Shown here: positions 9,033 through 16,946 of the stretch, piece by piece
Numbering within the stretch: the stretch's first letter is position 1
How the letters are laid out: every line of letters begins with the position of its first letter
Assembly (NCBI GenBank): GCA_046233135.1
Contig: JBJXHN010000007.1
Span: 124,001 to 188,000 of the forward strand
DNA: 64,000 bases
Source: JBJXHN01 sp046233135
GTDB taxonomy: Bacteria; Pseudomonadota; Alphaproteobacteria; Rhodospirillales; Rhodospirillaceae
Direction of reading: 5' to 3'
The notes under the pieces: generated by a model
Told to the model about the DNA's origin: nothing
The model's input: the letters and a program-made list of their open reading frames with translations, nothing else
The model's database searches: none
Made by a program: the position numbers and the translations under genes

Positions 9033-10528
9033 CGGGGTGCCTCCGCCTTCAGGTCCCGGAACCAGGCGGCTACGGCTTCGCCGGCGGGTTTGCCGGCCAT
9101 GGACCACTTCTTCGGATTGGGCACCGGGTCGGCGCCCTTCGCCGGTACGGTGGGCCATTGCCAGAACAGCACCCCGGCCAGCCAGTCGGCCCGGGTGCGA
9201 TCCATGGCGGCCAGAAAGCCGTCCAGCAGGACCCGCTGTTCAGCCATATCAAGCGGGCCGTCATCATCGTCCCACTTGCCTTCGCCGGCCCCGTCGATGG
9301 ACCGCCAGCCGATTTCGGTAAACAGAACCGGCTTGTCCAGGGCGACCGACAGGCGGCGCAAGGCTTCGGCGACGGGCAGTCCGCCATAGACCCGGGCGGT
9401 GGTGGCATTGCGCGGCGGAGCCAGCCAGGCGTGGGCCACGTCCTCTACGGTCGGTTCATCGTCGGTGATCAGCGGCGCATACATGTCGGTGCCGATGTAG
9501 TCCAGGGCATCCCAGAAGGGTACGGTGAATTCGTCACCCCAATTGGCGGCATAGGTCAGCGGTCCGGAATAGACGGCGCGGACGGCGGCGATGGTGCGGC
9601 GCCAGCGGGCATCGTGGACCGGTACGGCCAGATCGCTCAGTTCGCCGCCCAGCACCATCAGGGCCGCGCTTTCGGCCTCGGCGATGCGGGCGTAGTGGAC
9701 CATGGTTTCGGTGAAATCGGCGAAAAAGGTATCCGGATCTGACGGGGATATGCGCTGATGGGGGCCGAAATCGGCCAGATGCACATGGGGTTTCAGGATC
9801 ACCTTCAGCCCCAGGTCCTTGGCCGCGCGCATCATCCCCGTCAGGGCCTCGTCGGTTTCCGTCTGCTTGTTGACGAAGATCCGCGAGGCATGGATGGACT
9901 CGACGTAGCGGGTGGGGACCAGGGCGACACTGTTGGCCCCCGTTTCCGCCAGCTCGGCCAGGGCGGCAAGGCTTTCGGTGCCGTTGAAGGTCCCTTGCCA
10001 CCAGGATCCCATGTTGAAGCCGTAAAGGCCGGGGCGGAACGGTCCCCGGGCGGCGGTGGCCGCCGGGGTCAGCCCGTCTTCCATGGTCCGCACCTGATCG
10101 ATCAGGGAAGGATCCGAACCGGCGGTCTCTGACGACACCGGTGCCAACTCCGGAGCGGGATGGAGCGTGGAGGGCTGCTGAATGCCGTCGGCGGGGTCGG
10201 TGTCGGCAACGAAGCCGAAAGTGACCGTGGCGCCCGGCGCAACGATGGCGGTGCCGGCACGGGGGGTGGCGATCCAGGCGCTGTCCGCATCGCTGTTCGT
10301 GGCGGAGTCCCGGGTGCGGATGACGGCCGCGCCCCAGGTGTCGGTCAGGGTCACGCCCCGGGGCAGGAACAGCCGCAGTTCCCAGCCCGGCAGGCTGTTG
10401 CTGCCCGGATTGCGCAAGGTCACCTGCGCCTGATAGCCGCCGGGCCACTGTCCGGTGACGGCAATGTCTGCGATCACCGCCGGATTGGGGGCGAACAGGG
10501 GAAGGGTGTCGGCCAGTGCGGGATCCAT
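9029..10528 (-). CDS. CBM2-like domain fused to a GH113/GH5-like TIM-barrel glycosidase
   Basis: A 499-residue two-domain protein. Residues about 15-115 look like a family 2 carbohydrate-binding module (QWPGGYQAQVTLRNPGSNS, PGWELRLFLP, APGATVTFGF). Residues about 165-495 form a TIM-barrel glycosidase resembling GH113 mannanases, with GFNMGSWWQGTF, candidate acid/base Glu in GGELSDL, TYAANWGDE, and candidate nucleophile Glu in FTEIGWRS. It may trim or release the locus polysaccharide. No signal peptide is visible after the ATG, which is preceded by GAGGA; an in-frame stop lies about 20 codons further upstream, so a longer leader is impossible in this frame. It lies between the Wzc-like gene and a glycosyltransferase. 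Substrate is unknown. Confidence 0.8.
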   Translation of the reverse strand: MDPALADTLPLFAPNPAVIADIAVTGQWPGGYQAQVTLRNPGSNSLPGWELRLFLPRGVTLTDTWGAAVIRTRDSATNSDADSAWIATPRAGTAIVAPGATVTFGFVADTDPADGIQQPSTLHPAPELAPVSSETAGSDPSLIDQVRTMEDGLTPAATAARGPFRPGLYGFNMGSWWQGTFNGTESLAALAELAETGANSVALVPTRYVESIHASRIFVNKQTETDEALTGMMRAAKDLGLKVILKPHVHLADFGPHQRISPSDPDTFFADFTETMVHYARIAEAESAALMVLGGELSDLAVPVHDARWRRTIAAVRAVYSGPLTYAANWGDEFTVPFWDALDYIGTDMYAPLITDDEPTVEDVAHAWLAPPRNATTARVYGGLPVAEALRRLSVALDKPVLFTEIGWRSIDGAGEGKWDDDDGPLDMAEQRVLLDGFLAAMDRTRADWLAGVLFWQWPTVPAKGADPVPNPKKWSMAGKPAGEAVAAWFRDLKAEAPR

Positions 10529-10583
10529 GGCGGCCAGGTCCTCGGATACGGGGGTGGTGCAGGCGTCGGCGCCGCTGCCGGAC

Positions 10584-12734
10584 TCAGGTCAGGCCGGACG
10601 CGTGGTTGAGAACCACGCCGGCCAGTCGGGTTTCAACCGCCCGCAGGGTACGCATGGCGGCGGTTACCCGCGCCTGGCGGGTACGGCGGGCGGCGACCAC
10701 CAGCACGATGCTGTCCGCCACGGCGGCACAGGCGTTGGCATCGGGCGAGTCCAGCAGCCCCGGGGCATCGATCACCACCGCTTCGTAGCGGTCCTTCAAC
10801 TGCCGGGCCAGGGCGCGCAGCTGGACGTTTTGCAGCCGCAGGCTCTGTCCGGTCTCGGGGGCAATGGGCAGAACGTGCAGTGGCGTCAGGGGGTCCTGCT
10901 GGATCACCTGATCCAGCTCCGCCCCGTCGCGGATCAGGTCCAGCAGGCCGAAGTCGGTGGGGGCGCCGGTGGCCTGGGCGACCTTGGGCGACAGACGGTT
11001 GCCGTCCACCAGTACGGTGCGCAACCCGGCTTCCAGGGCGAAGGCGCGGGCCAGGGAGACGGCCACCACGGTCTTGCCTTCGCTGCTGTCCGGGGCGGTG
11101 ATGGTGATCAGCCCCGGCGGTTCCGCATGGTCGGGCGGGGCCAGGGCCAGATGCAGGGCACGCACCCCGTCGGCGAAGGGCGAGGCCGGACGGTCGACGA
11201 TCATGCGGTGCGGCGGCGGCTGATCATCGCGGGTGGTATCCAGCCGGGGCAGGGCCGCGAGCACCGGCGCGCCCGTCCACAGTTCGGCCTGTTCCAGGGT
11301 CAGCAGGCGGGTGTCCGTCTGCTCCAGCCACAGCACCAGCAGCAGGGCGATGAAGCCCGAAGCCAGCACGCCGGCGGCGACGATCAGCTTGCGGTTGGGG
11401 GCCACCGGGTCGGCCGGAGCGATGGCCGGCGAGACCAGACGGGCGTCAGCCTGCTCGGTGCCCATGATTTCCTGCACCTCGGCGCGGCGGTTCAGGAAGT
11501 CTTCCAGGATGCGCCGGGCGCTGTCCACTTCCCGTTCCAGGGCACGCAGGTCGATCTGGGCACGGGTGCGGGCACGGCCTTCTTCGTCCAGCTCGCTTTT
11601 CAGCCGGTTCAACTCGGCCAGCCGGGCTTCGGCGGAATCCAGCTCGACGGCCAGGTCGGCACGCACCGGCGCCAGTTCACTGCGCAGCTGGGCATCCAGG
11701 GAGGTGATCACCTCGCGGGCCTGGGCGATGGCCGGATGGCCGGGCTGGTAGCGGGCCTCGGCCGTGGCCAGGGCGCTCAGGGCGAGGGCTTTCTGGGCGC
11801 GCAGGGCCTCCAGCATGGGGGTGGAGGCCAGGCCGCCCGGCACCGCGCCGCTGTCGGCAGCCAGGATGCGGTCGGCCTGGGCAAGACGGGCGCGCAGGCT
11901 GGCGATCGAGGTCCGCACATCGGTCAATTGGCCGGTGACGTTGGTCAGCCGCTCCGTCAGCACCGAAATCGGGCCGCTTTCCTCGGGCAGGTCGGCGCGG
12001 CTGCGATAGGCGGCGATGTCTGCTTCTTGCGCGGCCACGTCCTTGCGCAGTTCCGTGATGCGCTCGGTCAGGGCCTTGGCGGTGGCCTGGTTGGCGGCCC
12101 GCTTTTCCTCCACCTGACGATCCAGATAGGCCCGGGCAACGGCATTGGCGATGCCCGCCGCGGTTTCCGGGTTGGTGTCGCGGTAGGTGATGGCGATGAC
12201 CCGCGAGCGGCCCACCTGACGGACGCTGAGGTCCCGGCGGAAGGATTGCAGGACCCGGGCGCGCATCCATTCCCGGGTGGCTTCGGGCGTGCCGGTGATA
12301 TCGTCGGCTGCCCACCCCAGCAGGGGATTGAGCTTGGGGTCATAGAGCAGGCCCATGGTCCGCACCGCAGCCTCGGCGATGGAGCGGGACAGGATGATCT
12401 GGCTTTCGCTTTCCACCAGAATATCGTTGCCGAAGGGATCGGGTGTGGCTGTCGTGCGTTCCAACAGGGTCTGGTTGCCCGCCCCCACCAGAACCTCGGC
12501 CGTCGCTTCCCATTTGCGCGGCAGGCTGAGCGCCAGCAGCACCGATGCGGCAAAGCCCAGACCGACCACCAGCACGATCAGCCAGCGATAGCGCAGCAGC
12601 GCCCGCAACGCCCCGCGCAGGTCGGCCATCAGGTCCGACCCGGTGCGCGATATCCCGGGCGCTGCCACGGGGCCGCCGGCGGATGCGGGGGCCGGCGCGG
12701 GCACCGGATAGGAAGGGGCGGGGGAGGCGGACAC
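10584..12734 (-). CDS. Wzc/GumC-like polysaccharide co-polymerase with degenerate ATPase domain
   Basis: Inner-membrane protein of 716 residues controlling chain length and export in Wzx/Wzy systems. A first membrane helix (about 50-70, WLIVLVVGLGFAASVLLAL) precedes a Wzz domain, long periplasmic coiled coils, a second helix (LIVAAGVLASGFIALLLVLWL), and a cytoplasmic ATPase domain. Walker A reads APDSSEGKT and Walker B VVIDAPG, but Walker A' reads VLVDGNRLSP where active tyrosine kinases have D-x-D. The C-terminus ends at NHASGLT with no tyrosine cluster, so it is probably not an autophosphorylating kinase. The start is GTG with AGGAAAG upstream. It heads the minus-strand group with the glycosidase and a glycosyltransferase. 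Confidence 0.9.
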   Translation of the reverse strand: MSASPAPSYPVPAPAPASAGGPVAAPGISRTGSDLMADLRGALRALLRYRWLIVLVVGLGFAASVLLALSLPRKWEATAEVLVGAGNQTLLERTTATPDPFGNDILVESESQIILSRSIAEAAVRTMGLLYDPKLNPLLGWAADDITGTPEATREWMRARVLQSFRRDLSVRQVGRSRVIAITYRDTNPETAAGIANAVARAYLDRQVEEKRAANQATAKALTERITELRKDVAAQEADIAAYRSRADLPEESGPISVLTERLTNVTGQLTDVRTSIASLRARLAQADRILAADSGAVPGGLASTPMLEALRAQKALALSALATAEARYQPGHPAIAQAREVITSLDAQLRSELAPVRADLAVELDSAEARLAELNRLKSELDEEGRARTRAQIDLRALEREVDSARRILEDFLNRRAEVQEIMGTEQADARLVSPAIAPADPVAPNRKLIVAAGVLASGFIALLLVLWLEQTDTRLLTLEQAELWTGAPVLAALPRLDTTRDDQPPPHRMIVDRPASPFADGVRALHLALAPPDHAEPPGLITITAPDSSEGKTVVAVSLARAFALEAGLRTVLVDGNRLSPKVAQATGAPTDFGLLDLIRDGAELDQVIQQDPLTPLHVLPIAPETGQSLRLQNVQLRALARQLKDRYEAVVIDAPGLLDSPDANACAAVADSIVLVVAARRTRQARVTAAMRTLRAVETRLAGVVLNHASGLT

Positions 12735-12985
12735 GGAACGCGGTCTTTCCTGATTAGGTGGGCCTGAGAGGTGGGCCTGAAGAATGGCGCCTGCCTAATG
12801 GGGATGGGCAACATGCTCTTGTAGCCTCACCTTAGCTGAGGCGCTGCATCTTGCCCAGTCAAGGACTCGTCTTGTCCGGGCTTCCGGCCAGATCGTCTTT
12901 GCTCCGATCCCGGCGGCTGGGCTATCATCCCGGCAACGAATCGTTTTTTGGGCGGATGATCCGCCATGTGGAGGCACCCTGGTCC
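12735..12985. other. Divergent intergenic region of the co-polymerase and PilZ genes
   Basis: A 251-base gap between two divergent genes, so it must hold at least two promoters. A 12-base direct repeat, AGGTGGGCCTGA, occurs at 12756-12767 and 12769-12780 close to the co-polymerase start. The PilZ frame extends back through part of the gap but without a better start. No clear sigma70 elements were recognised. Confidence 0.4.
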
Positions 12986-14341
12986 ATGGTATCCGGCACG
13001 GACATATCGTCTCTTCCGGACGACCCTCCGGAAGGGGCCGACGAACAGACCCCGGGCGCAGACACGGCCTTGGGTGCGGATGGCCTGCCCTATGGCATCC
13101 GCGACGGCGAACGGCGGACGGAGGGCGACACGGCGGTGATCAAGCGCCGGCACCAGCGCATCACCGCTCCCCTGGACATCATCGTCGACCGCAGGGCCTG
13201 GCGGGCCATGGACTGGTCGGTGACCGGCTTCGGCCTGGAGCTGGCGGCCCTGCCGCTGGAGGTGGGGACCCGCTTCACCTTCCACGCCCGCTTCGTTCTG
13301 CGCGGCGCAAACATGACCATGAAAATGCAGGCGGAAGTGGCCCGCCGCACCGATGACCGGGTGGGCTGCCGCTTCGTCGACCTGGATCCCGACCAGCAGG
13401 ATGTGCTGCGCCTGCTGCACGGCGCCCATCGCACCGGCCAGCAGCCGTCCTGGCGGGCGGTGGTCGGCGCCTCGCTGGGCGGCGAGGGGCTGAGCGGCGA
13501 TGCGGGCGGGGCCTGGACCGGATCGGGGGACGGTGTCGGCCGGGGAAATGGAGAGCCGGGAGATGGCGGGCGTTCCGGGCGTCGATGGCCGTGGAGCCTG
13601 CCCGACGCCGGCTTGCTGGGCCGCCGGCGCCGGCGGCGGCTGGTGGGGATCTATCTCGCCCTTGTTCTGGGGCTGTGCGGGCTGGTGGCCGCCGGGCTCG
13701 GTCATCTGACGCGGGATGTGGAATCCCTCTACGCCGCCGTGCGGGTACCGACGGCCGAGGTGATCGCTCCGGCGGACGGTATGGTCGAGACCGTCCTGGC
13801 GGCGCCGGGCGATCTGGCCGGGCCGCGCACCCTGCTGCTGCGCCTGCGTACCGCTGATGACAGCGTGACTTCGGTGATCAGCCCCTGTGCCTGCGGGGTG
13901 GCGGCGGTGACCGTGGCCCCGGGCGACAGCGTGCACGCCGGCGAGGTGGTGGCCCGCATGGCCCGCACGGGTCAGGGCGAGGCGCCGGTGGTGGTGGAAA
14001 CCTTGTTCCCCCTCGATGCCGCCGGGCTGGTGGCGCCCGGGCAGGCGGTGACGGTGCGGATCGCCGGCATGGCCGGCCTGCGCCAGGGGGTGATCGACCC
14101 CGGCGGGGCGGAAGGCCGCAGCGCTTTCCCGGAAGCTCTGCTGAGCGGGACCGACGGGGTGCGGGCCTTCGTGCGGGTCTCCCGCGCCGATGCCGCCGCT
14201 CTGGCGGAAGGGCAGCCGGCCCGGGTGCGTCTGGTGCGCGGCCTGTCGAGCCTGTGGCGCCCGACACCCTCTGCCGACGCCCCCGAAGCGGCCAGCCTGT
14301 CCGCCCCACCGTCTGCGGCTCCGGTGGGAGAGCAGGGGTGA
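12986..14341 (+). CDS. Alg44-like protein: PilZ domain, membrane helix, HlyD-type periplasmic domain
   Basis: Probable c-di-GMP receptor for polysaccharide export, 451 residues. The PilZ domain has both ligand motifs: RxxxR (R54 to R58, within KRRHQR) and DxSxxG (DWSVTG at 76-81). A Gly-rich linker and an Arg-rich stretch precede one membrane helix (VGIYLALVLGLCGLVAAGL), and the periplasmic part resembles an HlyD/membrane-fusion domain (IAPADGMVETVLAAPGDL; SPCACGVAAVTVAPGDSV). This order matches Alg44 of alginate synthesis, yet no alginate polymerase is present here. The start at 12986 follows GGAGG eleven bases upstream; ATG codons further 5' are possible. Its stop overlaps the GTG of the WecG-like gene. 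Confidence 0.87.
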   Translation: MVSGTDISSLPDDPPEGADEQTPGADTALGADGLPYGIRDGERRTEGDTAVIKRRHQRITAPLDIIVDRRAWRAMDWSVTGFGLELAALPLEVGTRFTFHARFVLRGANMTMKMQAEVARRTDDRVGCRFVDLDPDQQDVLRLLHGAHRTGQQPSWRAVVGASLGGEGLSGDAGGAWTGSGDGVGRGNGEPGDGGRSGRRWPWSLPDAGLLGRRRRRRLVGIYLALVLGLCGLVAAGLGHLTRDVESLYAAVRVPTAEVIAPADGMVETVLAAPGDLAGPRTLLLRLRTADDSVTSVISPCACGVAAVTVAPGDSVHAGEVVARMARTGQGEAPVVVETLFPLDAAGLVAPGQAVTVRIAGMAGLRQGVIDPGGAEGRSAFPEALLSGTDGVRAFVRVSRADAAALAEGQPARVRLVRGLSSLWRPTPSADAPEAASLSAPPSAAPVGEQG

Positions 14342-15132
14342 CCGGCCAGAAGCAGGGGGGCTTGCCGGCGCCGGTGGACTTTCTGGACGTGCCCTTTACC
14401 CCGCTCGACCTGGACGCCGTTATCGCGGCGCTGGAATCCCGGCCGGCGGACGCGCCATTCACCTATGTCATCACGCCCAACGCCGACATCATGGTGCGCC
14501 TGCATCGGGCGTGGGGGACTCTGTGGCCGGTGTATCGGGGGGCCTGGTTCTTTCTCAACGATAGCCGCATTCTCGCCCGCCTCGCCCGTCTGGCCGGGGT
14601 GGTGCTGCCGGCGACGCCGGGAGCGGACCTGGTGGCCGGCCTGCTCGCTCACCTGCAGCAGGGCGGGTCCGGGGGGCCGGAGACGCCCCTGACCATCCTG
14701 GGCGGAGAGCCGGAGGTGGTGGCCCGGGTCATTGCGCGGTTCGGCCTGCGTCGGGTGTCCCATCACAATCCGCCCATGGGGTTCATCGATGATCCGGCGG
14801 CGGTGGCGGCCTGTGTCGACTTCGCGGTGGCCCATCCCGCCCGCTATGTGCTGGTGGTGCTGGGCAATCCCCGGCAGGAGATCCTCAGCGCCCGCATCGC
14901 CGCCACCGGCAAGGCCACGGGCATCGGCCTGTGTTGCGGGGCCAGCCTGAATTTCCTGGCGGGCACCCAGCAGCGGGCGCCGGCCTGGATGCGCCGCCAC
15001 GGCCTGGAATGGCTGTTCCGCCTGGGGCAGGAACCGGGACGGCTGTGGTGTCGCTATCTGGTGGACAGCCCGTTGATCTTCCTGCTGTGGCTGCGGTGGA
15101 TGCGCGGCCGGCGGCAGAAGGGGGCGCGATGA
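14338..15132 (+). CDS. WecG/TagA/CpsF family glycosyltransferase
   Basis: GT26 transferase of 264 residues that adds an N-acetylmannosamine-type or glucuronic sugar to a lipid-linked acceptor at the membrane. Family signatures are present in order: TPNADIMVRLHR, LNDSRILARLARL, the GNPRQE motif, a Gly-rich loop (GLCCGASLNFLAGTQQRAP), and the C-terminal WLFRLGQEPGRLWCRYL that binds the membrane-linked acceptor. The GTG start overlaps the PilZ gene stop by 4 bases (GTGA), and its own stop overlaps the next gene (ATGA), so the three form one coupled operon. The sugar donor is not determined by sequence. Confidence 0.92.
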   Translation: MTGQKQGGLPAPVDFLDVPFTPLDLDAVIAALESRPADAPFTYVITPNADIMVRLHRAWGTLWPVYRGAWFFLNDSRILARLARLAGVVLPATPGADLVAGLLAHLQQGGSGGPETPLTILGGEPEVVARVIARFGLRRVSHHNPPMGFIDDPAAVAACVDFAVAHPARYVLVVLGNPRQEILSARIAATGKATGIGLCCGASLNFLAGTQQRAPAWMRRHGLEWLFRLGQEPGRLWCRYLVDSPLIFLLWLRWMRGRRQKGAR

Positions 15133-16373
15133 CCGACGTTGTCCACCCCGCCGATCCGCCACGCCGGTTGCGGGTCACCTATGTCATGCTGGATACGCCG
15201 CTGCCGGTGACATCGGGCTATTCGCAGCATTGCGAAAGCCTGTGCCGGGCGCTGGCGGAGCTGGTGGACCTGCGCATCATCGCCCTGCAATCTTCGGGGG
15301 TCGCGGAGGCGCGGGACCAGACCCTGGCGGCCTATCGCGGGCATGTGATCACGCCACGCCGGGGCTCCGTGCTGCGGCGGGCGGCGCGTCAGGGGATCGC
15401 GGCGCTGACCGGGGGCAATCGCTGGCTTTCAAAATATATCGGCGACCCGGAGTTCACCCGCGCCGCCCTGTCCCTGCACCTGTTCGAACCCGATGTGGTG
15501 ATCGCCGGCCATACGGCGCTGGCGGAAATCGCCGAAGCCCTGGTGATCCCCTTCGACCGCGTGATCGTCGAGCATCACGACCCCGCTTCGGTGAACTTCC
15601 GCGCGCGGGCGGCGCAGGCGCGGGGCACACGGCGCGTGCAGCTGCTGGCCGATGCGGCGATGATGCGGCGGGCCGAGCGGCGCTGCGCCGATGCCTTCGA
15701 CCAGTGGGCGGTCTCCGACGAAGACGCGGACGCCATCACCGGGCTGACCGGCCGTCGCCCCACGGTGGTTCCCAACTGCATCAGCGATGGCTTTTTCGCG
15801 GATGTCGACCGGGCGGAGGGGACCGGCGGAATCCCGGTTATGGGTTTCCTCGGCATCTATGGCTATGAGCCCAACATCCGGGCGGCCGAGCGGGTGATGA
15901 CTATCCATGACGCCCTGGCCGGGGTCGGGGTGGCGCAGCGGGTCCAACTGGTGGGGGGCGGCGCGCCTGACGCCCTGAAGGCCGCCGCCGACGCCCGGCC
16001 GGGTGTGGAGATGACGGGGTTCGTCGCAGACCTGAAGCCGGTGATGGCCGGCTGGACGCTGATGCTGGCCCCCCTGTCCGCGGGGACCGGCACGAAGGTC
16101 AAGGTGTTGCAGGCCTTCGCCATGGGCATCCCGGTGGTCACCACCTCCGTCGGGGCGCAGGGCCTGCCGATCCGGGAAGAGGGCCTGGGCGTGGTGGCCG
16201 ACAGCGATGCCGACCTGGCCACCGCCTGCCGCCACTTGCTGAAACACCCGGAAGAGCGGGCGCAGTACGCGGCCCGCGCCAGACGCTGGGCCTGGGACCA
16301 CGTATCGGAGACGGCCTTGCGGCATTTGCTGGAAAAGGTGTTTGCCGGATACCGCCTGCGGCTGGGACTCTGA
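15129..16373 (+). CDS. Glycosyltransferase family 4
   Basis: GT-B fold transferase of 414 residues. The N-terminal half starts with VTYVMLDTPLPVTSGYS, a Gly-containing acceptor loop, and the C-terminal half has the donor site region GFLGIYGYEPNIRA, the TGFVADLKPVMAGWTLMLAP segment and GTGTKVKVLQAFAMGIPVVTTSVGAQGL, typical of GT4 enzymes that use nucleotide sugars with retention. Its ATG overlaps the stop of the WecG-like gene, making it the last gene of that operon. It probably adds a sugar to the lipid-linked repeat unit in the cytoplasm. Confidence 0.92.
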   Translation: MTDVVHPADPPRRLRVTYVMLDTPLPVTSGYSQHCESLCRALAELVDLRIIALQSSGVAEARDQTLAAYRGHVITPRRGSVLRRAARQGIAALTGGNRWLSKYIGDPEFTRAALSLHLFEPDVVIAGHTALAEIAEALVIPFDRVIVEHHDPASVNFRARAAQARGTRRVQLLADAAMMRRAERRCADAFDQWAVSDEDADAITGLTGRRPTVVPNCISDGFFADVDRAEGTGGIPVMGFLGIYGYEPNIRAAERVMTIHDALAGVGVAQRVQLVGGGAPDALKAAADARPGVEMTGFVADLKPVMAGWTLMLAPLSAGTGTKVKVLQAFAMGIPVVTTSVGAQGLPIREEGLGVVADSDADLATACRHLLKHPEERAQYAARARRWAWDHVSETALRHLLEKVFAGYRLRLGL

Positions 16374-16387
16374 AGGCTGCAATTTGC

Positions 16388-16416
16388 TTGCCGTGCATAC
16401 TGGAAACCAGTACTTT
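16388..16416 (+). promoter_or_regulatory. Promoter with embedded palindromic operator of the BrnT/XRE pair
   Basis: TTGCCG (16388-16393), a 17-base spacer, and TACTTT (16411-16416) form a sigma70-like promoter. TACTGG-AAA-CCAGTA at 16398-16412 is a perfect 15-base palindrome lying in the spacer and reaching the -10 box. A dimeric antitoxin bound there would block polymerase, as expected for autoregulated toxin-antitoxin operons. The predicted transcript start falls close to GTG 16424, so the toxin message may be leaderless. Prediction only. Confidence 0.6.
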
Positions 16417-16423
16417 TGGGGTC

Positions 16424-16702
16424 GTGATAGCGACATTCGACCTTCTCAAGGATCTGGCTAACCAGAAGAAGCATGGGGTTTCTCTGGCCTTCGGTGGGAG
16501 GATTCTTGAAGACCCCCATGCCCTGGTCGCCCTGGACCTGCGTTTTGACTATGGCGAGGACAGGCTTGTTGCCCTGGGCATGGTCGAGGGAGCGGTTTGG
16601 GTTTGCGTCTACGTCGAAGTCTGCGATGACCAAGCCAGGATCATCTCGGTTCGCAAGGCAACAAGGGATGAGCGTAATGACTACTACACAGCCCCCCGAT
16701 GA
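16424..16702 (+). CDS. brnT: BrnT family ribonuclease toxin
   Basis: RelE-fold RNase toxin of about 92 residues. Family features are the N-terminal DLLKDLANQKKHGVSLAFG, an EDP turn, and the C-terminal RIISVRKATRDERNDYY, which carries the conserved Arg/Lys/Tyr cluster. The GTG at 16424 is preferred: a TTG-initiated frame from 16388 would run through the promoter and the palindrome. There is no Shine-Dalgarno sequence, consistent with a leaderless message. The antitoxin gene starts inside its 3' end, so both are co-transcribed. It sits as an insert between exopolysaccharide genes. Confidence 0.85.
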   Translation: MIATFDLLKDLANQKKHGVSLAFGGRILEDPHALVALDLRFDYGEDRLVALGMVEGAVWVCVYVEVCDDQARIISVRKATRDERNDYYTAPR

Positions 16703-16946
16703 TTGGGACGATGCGGCTCCGATGACCAGCGAAGAGCGGTCTCGGGGGCATCTGGCCTATATCGCCAGAAAGGCCCGCAAGGCGACCGGCCTATCTCAAG
16801 AGGCCTTTTCCAAGGCCTACGGCATTCCTTTGGGAACGTTTCGGGATTGGGAGCAGGGTCGCCGCCAGTCCGACCCGGCAACCTTGGCCTACCTTCGGGT
16901 TATCACCGAAATGCCGGAGGCTGTGGCGAAGGTCATTGCTGTCTGA
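16668..16946 (+). CDS. XRE-type helix-turn-helix antitoxin of BrnT
   Basis: DNA-binding protein of 92 residues that overlaps the last 35 bases of brnT. Residues about 40-90 form an XRE helix-turn-helix of the HigA/MqsA C-terminal type (KATGLSQEAFSKAYGIP, GTFRDWEQGRR, DPATLAYLRVI). Classical BrnA antitoxins are ribbon-helix-helix proteins, so this is a different partner class. It probably neutralises the toxin and represses the promoter through the palindrome at 16398. Start may be ATG 16668 (AAGGG directly upstream) or ATG 16677. Its 3' end overlaps the convergent Sel1-repeat gene by 14 bases. Confidence 0.8.
   Translation: MSVMTTTQPPDDWDDAAPMTSEERSRGHLAYIARKARKATGLSQEAFSKAYGIPLGTFRDWEQGRRQSDPATLAYLRVITEMPEAVAKVIAV

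Noticed and set aside
10455..12767. 770-codon plus-strand frame opposite the Wzc-like gene
   Set aside because: Gly/Gln/His-rich shadow of a gene with clear Wzz and ATPase motifs.
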